Of a DNA stretch of 64,000 nucleotides, positions 46,396-58,714 are shown in pieces. Source of the stretch: Buddleja alternifolia (taxonomy: Eukaryota; Streptophyta; Magnoliopsida; Lamiales; Scrophulariaceae). Positions within the stretch are counted from its first letter, which is position 1; the number at the start of each line of letters is the position of its first letter. The stretch lies in contig CM033394.1 of assembly GCA_019426215.1 (NCBI GenBank), positions 43,956,423-44,020,422 on the forward strand. The letters are read 5' to 3'. Under the pieces are notes generated by a model that was given only the letters and a program-made list of their open reading frames with translations, did not search any database and had not been told where the DNA came from. A program made the position numbers and the translations under genes.

Positions 46396-47250
46396 CACTA
46401 CAAAAAAATAGTATACTAATGACAAAATGTCAAGTGACAATCACTTATTGTAAATTTTAGTGACGATATTTTTTGTTATACTACAACAAAAAATAATATT
46501 TGTGACAAAATTTGAAGTAACAATGTTAAAATTGTCACTAGATGTACATAATGAGTGACAATAATTTTTGTTTTGTCACAATAAGAATTTTTAGTGGCAA
46601 TAATTTCTTTTAAGTTGTCACTTTTGACAATTAGTGACACATGTATAGTGACAATACAAATAGAGTGACAACTATAATTGTTGTCACTAAGTTATCACAA
46701 AAGATGTGTCACTAATTGTCCATAATGACAACAATTTTCTTGTCAATAATTATCAAGAGTGACAATTTTTATACAAATTCTATCACTATTAAACATGTGG
46801 AACATATTTTAGTGACAAGACAAAAGTTCTTGTCACTAAAAATTGATAATTAGTGACAACTTTGACATTGTCACTTGGCATTTTTGTCACCAAATGTCAT
46901 ATTTTTTATAGTGTTACAAGAATAGGTTTTACATGTTTAATAGTGACAAGATTTGTATAGAAGTTGTCACTCTTGATACTTAGTGACAAGGAATTTGTTG
47001 TTACTATTGACAATTAGTGACACACCTTTAGTGATAACATAGTGACAAGAATTATAATTGTCACTCTATTTGTGTTGTTACTATACGTATGTCATTAATT
47101 GTCAATATTGACAACTTTAAAGAAACTTTTGTCACTAAATTTTTTTTTTGTGACAAAAAAAAAATTATTATAACTTATTATATATATCTAGTGACAATTT
47201 TAACATTATCACTTCCAATTTTGTCACTAACATTACTTTTTGTTATAATG
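46396..47250 (+). mobile_element. CACTA miniature E1, interrupted by E3
   Basis: It starts CACTACAAAAAAATAG and ends TTTTTGTTATAATG; GAT flanks both sides (46393-46395, 47251-47253). Without the nested E3 it is about 417 bp, the size of E2 next to it. The interior consists largely of GTGACAA/TTGTCACTA repeats. No transposase. Confidence 0.85.
46479..46913 (-). mobile_element. CACTA miniature E3, nested in E1 in opposite orientation
   Basis: On the minus strand it begins CACTATAAAAAATATGAC and ends TTTTTTGTTGTAGTA. TTA is duplicated on both sides (46476-46478, 46914-46916). It is 435 bp with the same GTGACAA-rich body as E1 and E2. Confidence 0.83.
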
Positions 47251-47254
47251 GATT

Positions 47255-47672
47255 CACTACAAAAAAATAAGACATAAGTTACAAAATGGCAAGTGGTAAT
47301 TTTAAAGTTGTCACCAATTATAAATTTATAGTGACAAAAATATTTGCTTTGCCACAAAATTAAGTTTTAACATGTTTAATAGTGACAAAATTTGTATAGA
47401 AGTTGTCACTCTTAATAATTAATGACAAAGAAGTTATTATTACTATTGACAATTAGTGACACACCTACAGTGACAAACTTATTGACAATAATTATAGTTG
47501 TCACTATACATGCCTCACTAATAGTCAATAGTGACAACTTTAAAGAAGCTCTTGTCACTAAAATTTTTATTGTGATAAAATAAAAATTATCGTCACTCAT
47601 TATGTATATTTAGTGACAATTCTGACATTGCCACTTCAAATTTTGTCAATAATATTACTTTTTGTTGTAGTG
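47255..47672 (+). mobile_element. CACTA miniature E2
   Basis: It runs from CACTACAAAAAAATAAGAC to TTTTTGTTGTAGTG, 418 bp. ATT flanks both sides (47252-47254, 47673-47675). It lies 4 bp after E1, so the two target duplications overlap (GATT). This is the best-preserved copy of the family here. Confidence 0.9.
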
Positions 47673-47675
47673 ATT

Positions 47676-48109
47676 CTATGTTGTACCGGTTCCGTGGAAC
47701 CGATGAGCTACACACCATTGAATACGGTGTAGAATGATATAAAGAACTTTAATCACCTGTATCCAAAATTTTAAGATGGACTGATTTCAATAAACCCGAT
47801 CCACTTTACAATCTTCCCATGTATCAACTTCATTTTCATAGGAGCTCTCTCTTATATCTCACCGTCAAGGGCTTCCAAGAACTGGTCATATATACTATAA
47901 TACTTGAATTATAAATTTGATTCTAATCGTAAAGAAATTACATAAATTAATTTCGAATATTGCAAAGATTAGCCAAACAATTTTAATAGATACGTAGATT
48001 AGTAAACAAAGTCTAGTTACATTTGATAGCCCTAATTAAAACATCGGAGCTAGAACTTTCATATAATATAAGAATCTGCCAAAAAAATAAAATAAAAATG
48101 ATTTCGTGG
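47676..48109. other. Intergenic DNA before Gypsy-5
   Basis: It includes the third block of the segmental duplication (47821-47878). No gene. Confidence 0.5.
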
Positions 48110-48943
48110 TGTTTCGAAAATAAAACAAAACCAAATTAGGGAAGGATTTCGAGTTGTCGGTCCAAGCCCCTTCATAATTCACAACTTAGAATTATCTAAT
48201 AACCCCTGCTTATGTATGCTAAAGGTGGTTTATGACTTGAATTAATTTCGTTGTGCGAGTCACACAATAATCAACAGAAAGATACACTACAATTTAAGCA
48301 ATTAATCAACACTTAAAAGCTTAAAAAGAAATATACATCCATGAACTTTTCGATGAATTCTTCTTGATACAAGAACCAAAGATTTCGAATACAAAGCTGC
48401 TACCGTGCTAATCTATGCTAATCTACGCTACTGGCTACTTTAATCTAGAACTAAACTACCGTCTACTTTATCTAGAATTAAACTAAGCCTAACTACGTCT
48501 AAAACTACGGAAAGAAAGACAATTTGCAGATTTTGTCTGATTGTTTGATGATGTCCTCTTTTTCTTTCTTTCTCTTCGCGCTTATATGCTCCACTTCTTT
48601 TGTCGGTTTCTTCACAACCTCCACGTTCTCCTCTGCGTCAGGAACCGCCGTCAACTCCCTCTTCAAATTTCTTTGATTTTGGCGCCCGAGTTTAAGTTGA
48701 TTTTTCTGGGTTCGGGCTTATCCTTTCTCTTCTCCTTATTGGGCTGGTCCATACTCTTTTTTGAATGTTCTATTTGTCTTTGTTCTTGATTTCTTCAAAC
48801 CTAGGTCCATTCGACTTTACCCAAGTCATTCCTTTTTCGGGCTTTACTCGAACATAAGCCCAATTTGATTATTATTTCCCGATTACTTCTTTATTGGGCC
48901 TTTTTAATTTGAAAAGCCCGTTTAGTATTTTTAAGTGTAAACA
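48110..48943 (-). repeat. Gypsy-5 3' LTR
   Basis: TG...CA ends fixed by the CGTGG target copy and by comparison with the other LTR. The minus-strand phrase TTAGGAGGGCATT just inside (48944-48956) is a plausible polypurine tract. Confidence 0.9.
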
Positions 48944-49428
48944 AATGCCCTCCTAATATATATGAATATTTCGAGTTCATGTATATTAAAAGTCGCGCCT
49001 GTCTTCTAATTAATGTATAACTCTTTCGAATTCTTATTTAATGTGTGTGACCGTTTTCGAATTCGTGGGGTTAAAACGTCGTGTTCATGATTTCTGATGC
49101 GTGCGAGTATATCGGATTAGTGGGCATCAAATGATTCGCCTCTTCATACGAGACTGTAAACGCTTTAACGGCCGCAGTTAATGTTCATGGACGTGTCTTT
49201 TCTGAATACATTGTCGTGCCGATCTCTTCAAATCCCTCATTACCTCTTAAAGAAAGAGCGTGTCTCTTCGTGTCCGGGTACCTATCCCATATATATCATC
49301 CCTTTCCTTTTTTTGGTCATTACCACAAATTTTCATCTTTCTGTTTATTTGCCAGCCAGGGCCGAGAAACACTCCTCTATTCTTATTTCATTCTTCGAGT
49401 TCTTTCTCCTTTTTGTTGGACTCTATCA
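48944..49428 (+). promoter_or_regulatory. Putative upstream region of the captured PMD gene
   Basis: 485 bp between the LTR and the first plausible Met of the PMD frame. It contains CCCATATATATCATCC near 49287, a possible TATA context, and pyrimidine-rich sequence before the ATG as in a plant 5' UTR. No promoter is demonstrated. Confidence 0.3.
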
Positions 49429-52400
49429 ATGTCGGACCCTCGACGCAATCTCGATCTCCATAACCTCTCTGAACTGGTTCCTCGAGAAACCCACTTAAAT
49501 AGTAAAGATGCTCAAGCCTTATACGCTGTCATCCAAGATTTCATGACGTATTATCAAGATACTAAGGTGTCGTCCCTCAAACGTACCCATTAAATCCCCC
49601 ATTGGGCTGCCCTTCGACAAGGCGAAACTATCGCCCATTTGGCTCTTGGGCCTTGCCTTAAATCTCAAGCTTTTGGGCCTTCTCCTTCGGGTAGCTCCTA
49701 CCTGTTGGGCACTTTCCGTATTTTGGGAGCCGGCGGTCCATTATTTCTTTCCAAGCCCATCGATTTTGCCTGGAACAAATCAAGTAAGTCCATCAATGGA
49801 TGGATTGGGGTGATTGATGCGTTCCCATGGTTCGATCGTCTTGCCCAATTTCATTCGAAGTGGGAGGAAAACCGCATCTTAGGGCTTATTCGAATGGCCT
49901 ACTACCCTGTTCTCCCTTTCGAACGCATCATGTCGAATACCTTAGCTTACTTATGGCATCCGTGTTACAACTGTTTCGTTTTACCCCGAGGGCTCTAAAT
50001 GGTGACTTTGGAGGACGTGGCGCTAATCACTGGTTTATCTCCAGATGGCATTCACCTTTCTACTGGGGAAATGGTAGGTGGCGTTCCTTCGTTGTTCAAC
50101 GCCGCTGAACAATAGCTGAAGGTAAATGGAAAAGGTTCGAACATTGCCTATACTGCTTTGGTTAGGCATTTCGTCAATTCTACTTACCCAATCATGCCGA
50201 TCGAGGAGGTATTGTTCCTCAATTTTGTTTTTTCTTAATTGATGATGAATGTCGGTTGTGTCGTAAATAAGACATTCCTTATTCTTTCTGCCAACATCTC
50301 CGTAACCCCGGGGCCGCTTGAATTGGCCCCTCTCCTACTAGCCCATTTTTATCATATGATGTTTCAATTACATTGCGACCCTTCGAGTGCTAACAGGTTA
50401 TCAGGCCCTCTATGGTTGCTGTCCTGCTGGGCCTTTCTCTATTTCCCAGAGCTGCTCAACATCAAAGCATTAGGGACCCTCGAAGAACAGATCCAGGTAG
50501 AGATTAAACGAGGCCCGAAGAAGACCATAGGATACTAATTTAAACCTCTTTCATCATTGGTTTGTTATGGGGAGGCTGTCTGAAACCTATTGGTTCCTCT
50601 TGAGAAAGCCTCTTACCTTCTTGTTCTGAGCACCGTGCTCAATCCCCTTCGTGTCGGGGTGTGGTGGCCTTTTTTCGATTTGAGGCACGAGCAGCAGGTG
50701 ACCGCTTGGGCGCATGTTGCCTTGCCCTCATGGTTAAGGGCTATTGACTCTCTGAATCTTTGCTCTAATGACTAAAGTTATTGGAGGTCAATCCTTTCTT
50801 CCAGAGACCTCTTTCTGTAGGACAACTCACCAGGTGTTGAGGTCTATAATCCTCAGGTACTGTTTATGTATTTATTTCAAATGAAGCCCCCTTTTTCCTT
50901 ATTTCTTTTATTATCGTGTTTCAACCGAACCTATATTTTATTTCTCAGCTTTGTTTGCGGCAGTTGGGCGTAAGTCAATGTTTTGCCCTGCCCTTTTTGG
51001 GTACTTTGAGTCGTCCATGGTCGGAGAGAACCTTTCACCCATCTACTTCTCACGGAGGCAGAGCAGAAAACATTATTCGAGAAAAAGCTTCCTGCAGAAT
51101 GCCTTTATCCTTTAGTACTGCCTTTTGCAGGGTTCTTCGAGTGGAAGAGTGTTTCCTTGATTTCTGGAATTCTGTCTTAAGCCGCTTCTACTTGAGACAG
51201 ATAATTCGAAAGCAAATTACCGCCCTTTGGCAACTTCTCGCAGGTGTTGTCGATTTATATCCCATATCGCAGCACCTTTCACCTCAGGTAGTGAGATCTT
51301 ACCATTTTTTAATTCTCGCTTTTCGAATCTTCTCCTTCTTTCGTATCTGATATGTTTTCTCCTTTCCTTATCTTAACAGGATTCAGATTATATCATTCCT
51401 TATGCCTTGACTTCAGGGTGGAGGTTCGAACAAACCCTCTCAATTTAAACTTCTGTCCACCAGGGATCCCCCCCATTGCCTGAAGCTATCACCTTCATGG
51501 CGGGTGCTTCTGTCATGACCGACATTCGACCGATCGATCCCATAGCTTCGACACCCGTGACTCAAAAACGTCGAGCTCCTAAGGTTCCTCGAGCTGTGCC
51601 CCCAAGAATTCCAATCGATGATGCGGAGGTCGAGGAAGGGGATCCCTTCGCTCTGAATGACGAAGTTCGAAAATGCCTCCATTTACAAGGCCCTGTTGAT
51701 ACTGACGATGAGTTTTTCTTTGCTGGGAGTCCCTTATGAGTTGCACATTTTATTCAAATGCGCGTCTTTCTTACAAGTTTGAGTATCTTAAATGTTATAG
51801 TGCTGGATGATGATTCGAGCGGGGCTGATTCCCCCGACATGCCTGTTTTCGGGGTAACAGATGAAGTCGAGCCGAATGATGTCCTCGAAGTCGAGACAGA
51901 GGATCCATCCGCACCCTTAATGGGGAAACCTCGGTTCGAGCCACCCTCTGAGGCCTCCGGTTACCCAAAGATGATAATTTCCGATTTCAGGGTAGAATCA
52001 GTAGGACTGTAGGAGGTAACTTCTCATATCCCAATTTTTTTTATACCTCAATCTTCCTTTCCTATACTTGCCTTTTCGACTTACTCTTATTGGTCTTTCG
52101 TAATAGCCCCTTCTGAAGAAATTCCCACTTTTTCTCTTCGAGAGGTAGTTGTTGACCTTCCGATGACCACTAGCCCAAGCCCTCTATCGGTTCTATCTCT
52201 AGGTGCTCTTAACTGCTTCACTGATTTATTCGTCCTCATAGGTACCAAATTTCTACATTTCTAATAAATTTTCTTTCCAAGGATTGTTTTGGCGCTTCCC
52301 AGCGCAACTCCAGTTACTCCGAGGCTACCATCTTCCCTTAGATCTTCTTATTCCTCCCTTGGTGTTTCAAGCACCATTTTCGTGGATCCAAGCATATTGA

Positions 52401-53485
52401 GTAACCTCGGGGTGGATCATCCGGGAAGCTTCAACTTCCGTATTCAGCCGATCCCCTCCTCATCAGTTCAATTCGAGGAAATTGCTAAGGGGCCGATTCC
52501 GAGTCCCTCATTCGAAGGTATTGTTTACCTTTGGAATTGACCTTCAACATTCTCTTTTCTTCATTTCCAAATTATTCCTTTGCTGTTAGGGGCTACCGCA
52601 AAAATTGAAATGTTCACCACTGACCAGGGCGGTGTGCCCACTCTCGAGCCATCGCCTGCGCCTTCCACTTTTAGCTCGGTGGCAGCGATTTCCCCTTCTT
52701 TTGAAGGTAGGATCTTGAACCATTCTTATGGCTGCTTTTAAGAAATCCTACTTCATTTCTAGTTTATTTTCATGATGATCTCATTATCTTTAGGGACCGA
52801 TATGAGCATAGAGGAGTCAACCCTTTTTTCTTCGAGCGCAATAGCAACCCAGGGTCCTTTTTCTGAAGGTATAATTCTCTCTCTCTTAACCTTACTCGGT
52901 CTGAATACTTTTTCGAGTGATACACCTTATTGTTTTTATAACGTAGATACCTTGGAATTTTCCAAGCTTGGTTCCAATGAAGTGTTACACGATATCAGAG
53001 CTCGACCCGCTGACCCAGTGTTGATAAAAAGATTGCACTTTTATTTCGATGAGGCATCCTCGAGGCTGACTGAGGTGTGGCTACCCATTTTTTATTCAAC
53101 GCGTCAAGTATTCGAAACCAGTCTCTCCCACCTCCATACTTCCATGGCTCAGGGTATCAATCCCTTCGAAGAGGACGTATCCATTGCTCACCACCAGCAG
53201 ATGGGTCATCTTCAGAATTAAGCCACTATTTTGGAAGGTACTTGAGCCGACTATCTAGTCCAAATCGCTTCTTTGGATGCTTAGATAGTTACTCTTCAGG
53301 CTCGTAGAGAGCAGCTTGCCACTTTGGCTGATCAGGTTGAAGAGGACATGACTGCTTTTAATGTCCAAATTGCCCAATTAAACCACGAGTTCGAAGAAGT
53401 GGTTAAACCTGCTCTGCTCGAACGAGACGTTTTCGAATCCTCCTTGGATGTTTTGCTTACTTCATTTTATTTTATTAAGCCTTAG
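49429..53485 (+). pseudogene. Captured plant-mobile-domain (PMD) gene with introns, decayed
   Basis: Exon 1 runs in one frame from MSDPRRNLDL (49429) to 50856 with about eight in-frame stops. It encodes SYLLGTFRILGAGGPLFLSK, DFAWNKSSKSINGWIGVIDA, YYPVLPFERIMSNTLAYLWH and MVTLEDVALITGLSPDG, the recognisable core of the plant mobile domain (MAIN/MAIL type, PF10536-like). A canonical GT-AG intron of 92 bp (50857-50948) leads in phase to exon 2 (50949-51287, open for 113 codons), then a second intron (51288-51379) and exon 3. Later acidic segments at 51476-51739 and 51758-52012, and a C-terminal part at 52772-53485 with a coiled-coil (LATLADQVEEDMTAFNVQIA), belong to the same gene but contain stops and uncertain exon borders. 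It lies antisense to gag. In host plants PMD proteins act in nuclear gene silencing and development; here it is a TE passenger, now broken. Confidence 0.82.
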
Positions 53486-54086
53486 CTTATCCATGTATTT
53501 GGTCATATAATAGTTAGGTTATTGACTATCTTCTTCAAATCTTTTCATTGTTTTGGGTAATCTTTTGAATACGAGTTGTTTATGTATTTCTCATATCATA
53601 TCCCGTGGGCGTGTATCCCTTTCGATACGGCGCGTTTAATGCCCTTCTATATTCTAGTCCATTTACATAATGGAGTTTCTATAAATTACCAGCTTATTTC
53701 CTCGAAGTAGAAAATGGTCCTTTCCAGCTAGGTGACCATTGCCCATAAAAAATGATATTTCGAATCTTTTGGCAAAATTAATTTATCTATTTTGATGTAA
53801 TGGCATGCATCAGAACTTGACTCAATTTTCTTAACTAGATTGAATGAACAAAGATGTAAATTTGAATCAATCTTTTAAAAGTATTGTCGATAAATAAATG
53901 TTCTACACTTTGATATACATGTTCGATATCATTATATACATCGGAACTCGAATCAATTAGATTAGAGGAATAAAGATGCAAATTCGAATCTAGATTTTCG
54001 ATTACTATCTTCTTGAAAATACCGTCAATAACACATAAATGTCTTAAGTTATCCATAAATACAGAAACAGAAAATAATTCGAAACA
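53486..54086. other. Gypsy-5 gap where RT, RNase H and integrase should be
   Basis: Only about 600 bp separate the convergent ends of the PMD gene and the gag-protease frame. No YxDD, RNase H or integrase motif is visible on either strand. Part may be the PMD 3' UTR. Confidence 0.65.
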
Positions 54087-54872
54087 CTAAGATCGCTCCA
54101 TTTCGATTTGGGCAAATCCCTTCACTACTTCTTCAGTTGAGTCTTTACTAACTTCTTTTCCTTTGGCGATATCTTCCTCGTTTGCCTTTTCGATGGTTGG
54201 GACGGATGAAAGCTCCTTGTTTTTTAATTCGAGGTTTTCGGCGCAGTACCTAGCATTCACAATTTGTGTATCAACAAAATATGTGTTAGTCTCGGCTTGA
54301 ACCATTTCGAATTTGGTACCATTCCAAAATATTAAAAATTGATACAAAGTCGAAGGCAAACATTAATTTTGATGAATCCAATCTCTACCCAATAGTGCAT
54401 TAAATGACGAATTTATTTTTACCACAAAAAATGCAGAATAAGAACTCCTAGATCCTATCGTAATTTGACAAGGTAGAACTCCTAACACTTTTGTTGCTTG
54501 ACCTGAAAAACCATAGACTGCTATGTCGGCAGCCACCAAGTCTTTCGAAGATTTACCTAGCATGGCTAAAGTGCTTTCGGGTAGCACATTAACAGTTGCT
54601 CCATTATCTACAAGTACCTTGTTAACTTTTACGCCTTCGATTTCGGCTTGTATGTATAGTGGCTTCATATGGTTATTGTTTATTGTATCTTTCGAAAACA
54701 ATAACTCTATAAAATGTTCGTTTTCATTTTCTTCGTTATCGGTTTTGCAATTGATGAATTTGAAACAAGATGGGTTACCTCTTTTTGGGGCAGTCAATGC
54801 CTCCAAAGTTTTCTCTTCTTCGTCCACTTCACCTCCTTTTGCGGCGAATTCTGATGGTAGGATGGTCACCAT
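54087..54872 (-). pseudogene. Gypsy-5 retropepsin and the following linker
   Basis: The frame 54872-54363 (169 codons) has the retroviral-type protease core: VLVDNGATVNVLPESTLAML (active-site Asp-Asn-Gly in place of the usual Asp-Ser/Thr-Gly), then VYGFSG and ALLGRDWIHQN. After a stop, 54359-54087 continues with STLYQFLIFWNG, the usual Tat-type linker before RT, and then ends without RT. The Asn in the active-site triplet may reduce or abolish activity. Confidence 0.83.
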
Positions 54873-57800
54873 GTTACAATCATTATCCCCTTCAAAATCT
54901 ATGGCCCTTCAAACTGAGGCCTCCTTATTCTTACTTTTGAGTTCATCCAACGTATCATCCAGAAAGATGTCCAAATCATCACCTGATTCGGAATCTCCTA
55001 AATCGTCTTCTCCTGACATAATGTTCTTCCCCTGAAGGTTCGTGTCCTTCATCTGGTCACTCAAACTATCCATTTCTGTTTTGAAGTCGTCTTGACTCGA
55101 CTTTCCCACTATTTTCGACTTTAAAATCCCCTTAGCTAGGGCTTCCTCTTCAATCCTCAGGTTGGCAATTGTGCTTCTTGTTGCATCTCCATTGCAACTG
55201 ATGCCCTCGAATAGGCTAACTGCTGGGCTATCGATTTCGCCCTGTTGTTTCGACCACGCTCAGCATTTTCGCGATAATCATTTCCCCTCAGATGATTATA
55301 TGGAAAACCTCTACCTTCTCGCCCTCGAAAATGTCTCTGAAAAGGCACCGGGCTTGGTATCCTGTTGCCAAAGTATGGTCTCGACCTTTTGTTCCAATTC
55401 CTGGTCCTCTGGTATGCTGGAACCCAGTTCGGATAGTTCGGGATCACTTGTAACCGAATCAATTCGAAATGGAGAGCATCTGCGCAATGATTGCATAAGG
55501 CCTTCTGCAATTTAGTCAAATTGTTCACTACCCTCGCCGGAGTCTCATATCTGGTCTCACACGGGGGTGCATTTTGAACGCCTGTTTGTATGTTTTTTCA
55601 TCACTCTTCTATTTTTCGCTGGGCGGTTCAATCTCCGTTTGCTTCTCTTTCAGCTTCCCATTTTGGTCCAAACCCAAAATCCTCTTTTCGGTTGAGGATA
55701 AGCTAATCAAATTTCGCTCAAGCTGTTTTGCCACAAACCGCCTGAAAATTTGGCATTGATCAGTGGTATGAAGAGTGTTCATGTGCCACCTGCACATCCC
55801 TTCGAGCCCTTCGTCTTTGACCTTAGGAAAAGTCAGTATTCCCTCGTCAATCAGTCGTTGAAAGTCCTGATTGCCACATTGGTTTCGATAGTGACCTGTG
55901 AGTCAGAAAAAGGATCTTCATCGATATTAGTTTTTTGACTATCAGGAAATATAAGTCTATCTTTTCTTGAATCAGATTTCGAAATAAAATGCAATTGTTT
56001 ATGTCATGGGAAAATGAATTATGCCATTTACAGTGAGTTTTCCTTTTATTTCAGATTTCGAATGAATTTTATGTCTTCCTTTAAATTTTAATTTCTTGTT
56101 GGCGAGCAGCTAATCGAAAATTTGTTCGGTTTTTGTTACATCGAAAGTGTAGTTCTTTTCTTTTTTCGTTTGCAATGACCCAGTAGCTATGTAGTCCTTC
56201 TTTTCGAGGGCTCCACATTGGTAAGGAGGTCCTCTTACGAACTTTGCTAGGTCTACTTGATAAGCGTCTTCGAACACCCATGGAGTCCCTACCTTGAAGG
56301 CATTAAAGCCTTGGTGCTTTCTATTACTTTCTTCTTTGAGCATATTTTCATATCTTATTGCACTCTCAGCCAGACTTCGAAAGTCGGCGAAAGGCATGCC
56401 GTCGAATCTCAATCTATATTCGAAGGTCATATTCTGTTGGGCTAACTGAACAAACTTAGTTTCGGGTAGATTAAGGTGACATTTAACCCTCGCTTTCTTA
56501 AAACGTATTAGGAATTCTTTGACGGATTCTCCTATATTCTGCCTTATTTTAGAAAGATCACTCATCGAAATCCCTGGATCTGTTCAAGAGAAGTGATTTT
56601 GAAATTGGAACTGCATCTCATCCCAATTACTTATCGAATTTGGGGATATGCTTATGTACCAATTAAAGGCTGATCCTGTTAATGAACTAGGAAAAAACCC
56701 TAATTTAAGAAAATCCTGATCTGAGGCTTTTCTACACTGGCAAGTGAACCTGGATAAATGTTCGAGAGCGGAGACATGGTCATCTCCAGAGAATAAGGTG
56801 ATATCGGGAATCTTAGGGCTTGTATGGTATTGTTTTCATTTTCAATTCTCAATTCCCAACTGAAAATTGTAGAAAAGTGAATTTTCAAACTTTCATTGGT
56901 TTTTGTGTTAAAAATGAAAATATGTTTGGATGAATTATTTTGAGTTGTTATTTTATAAGTTGAAAATGAAAATATGTTTGGATGAATGTAATTTTGTGTG
57001 AATTTTTTTACGAAAAGACGTGATGAAAATAAAAATATATTTGAATGAATAGTTTTTTTAGATATAAATATAATAAAAAATTATAAGATTGACTTGACAT
57101 AAAGTAAATTTGATTTGTTGTTAGTGATATAGTTATATATATATATATATATTGATATATATATGCATAGGTATATGTATGTATAAAAGTTGTATGAATA
57201 TATATAGCTATCCAAATTAAGTAGATATATAGATAGGAGAATAAGAGTGGTTGGAGAATTGAATTGATGAGATGGGAGTAGGAATACATTGGAAACATGA
57301 ATTGAGAAGAGATTTGTAGTTTTCATTTGAGAAATAAATTCCCCAAATTTCATGGAAAAAGGAAGCCAATTTCAAATTTGTGCATGTGGATTTTTGATTT
57401 GTTTCCCATGTTTTGGGCTTAGATTCTCAAAATATTGAGAATTAAGAATCAAGACTTGGGGACAATAAGTTGGGCCAAACATATTTTGGGTTTCAAAATA
57501 ATTGAGAATTGGAATTTGGGTTTTGAAAACAAAACCATACAAGCCCTTATAATTTCGAGGAAAAGGGAAATTTCTATCTACCCAATCAGGATAAGGTTTT
57601 CCTGGCATTACCCTATGGTTTCTTCGAAAACCAGGTCCGTACATCCTCTCGACAATCATTTCGATTTGATTTTGAAAGGGATCGAGGAATTGTCCCCTAA
57701 TATTTCCTCCCATATGGGCATCGGGCACGGCTTGCCCCTGCATATGGTACCTGAATATTATTAGAGAACGTAGGAATTCCTTGATTTATTTGTACGTTCG

Positions 57801-58654
57801 AAAATCCATGGTTTCCCATGGGAAAAGGAGCACTCGAAACTCCTAGATAAGCTGGTGTTTGACTCTGCCCCCCAAGGTATTGCCCTTGGGTAAAAATTGG
57901 AGTTGTTTCGAAATTATTGAAATGGCTGTTAGTGGGGTATCCCACCGGCACCTGTCCATAGCCAACTGGCGGGATAGGAAAGTTTGGTCTCGAAGGGTAT
58001 GACTGAGATTGATTCCCATTAACATTTTGAGGAATATTCGGAGGAGGACGAATGTTTTGATTGAAATTTTGCTGTCCCATTCCTGTGTGCCCTCCAGGCC
58101 TAGATGGATTTAGGAAATTGTGTTCGTTTACAGGGGAAGTATTCGATGTTTGGCCAATTTCGAGGCAGTTACTCCTATTTCTAGCTTCTCTAGGATAACT
58201 AGGTGGCGGTTCTCCTGGATTTAAGTGTCTTGCTCGCACCCTAGGCTCAACTGCTATCAGTTGTGACATTTTTTCTATTAGAGCATTATGTTTTTCGATT
58301 AACGGTTCCAAAGCAGTAACTACTTGGATATTTACCATTCTCGAGAAGGCATCGCAAGTCTGGTTAAATATTTCTCCTAACTCGGTTACAACTCGAGTAA
58401 CTTCTCGAGCTAGGCCCTCTTGGGCATTTATAACAATGTCTTGTACTATTGCTGTAAATATCCGATCCGATTCTTGAGCCAATGCTCGATATTGATCATT
58501 ATTCCCTTCGCTGATCATCTCGAGCCCCCATTAAAGTCTGTTTAATGACTTTAACAAACTGCTCATACATCTTGTCTGCCCTTATCCTGTATCTAGATAC
58601 ATGCTGTGTTTCCAGATCGTCATTCGGTTCTTCTTTATAAGAGTCTTCTGACAT
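54873..58654 (-). pseudogene. Gypsy-5 gag, in fragments
   Basis: Gag starts MSEDSYKEEPNDD at 58654, shifts frame near 58510, then reads ALAQESDRIFTAIVQDIVIN and a Pro/Asn/Gln-rich stretch (58518-57697). It continues as MYGPGFRRNHRVMPGKPYPD (57743 onward), is split by a Harbinger-like insertion (56816-57546), and resumes with the capsid-like core LSRFTCQC, FNWYISISPNSI, SVKEFLIRFKKARVKC (56815-56110). A CRWHMNTLHTTDQC segment (55797-55609) is the usual CxxH...C block of Tat gag. A basic, Arg-rich part (55528-55157) and an acidic linker (55109-54909) lead to the protease. Several stops break it. Confidence 0.8.
56816..57546. mobile_element. PIF/Harbinger (Tourist-like) miniature element inside Gypsy-5 gag
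   Basis: TTA flanks both sides (56813-56815, 57547-57549). The ends GGGCTTGTATGGT and ACCATACAAGCCC are perfect inverted repeats, and similarity extends inward (TTGTTTTCA; CAATTCTCAA). A TA run lies near 57131-57151. No transposase. The gag frame continues across the junctions when it is removed. Confidence 0.88.
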
Positions 58655-58689
58655 TTTATAATGAATTTTATGGAAGTGAAATTCGACTA

Positions 58690-58714
58690 ACTCCCACTGT
58701 GGTCGCCAAAAATT
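58690..58714 (-). other. Gypsy-5 primer binding site
   Basis: Minus-strand sequence AATTTTTGGCGACCACAGTG follows the 5' LTR. TTTTTGGCGAC-type sites adjacent to the LTR are typical of Tat/Ogre Gypsy elements, which use an Arg tRNA. Confidence 0.7.

Larger units (their letters stand above)
45468..47878. repeat. Segmental duplication, copy 1
   Basis: Blocks at 45468-45660, 46104-46225 and 47821-47878 match, in the same order and orientation, blocks at 60735-60930, 61872-62000 and 62003-62055 (for example CAACCTATCATTTTCATAAA and GAGGGATAGATATGGTCA). The copies have diverged by many substitutions and by different insertions: CACTA elements here at 46396-47672, and another at 61162 in the other copy. 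No gene was identified in either copy. Confidence 0.7.
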
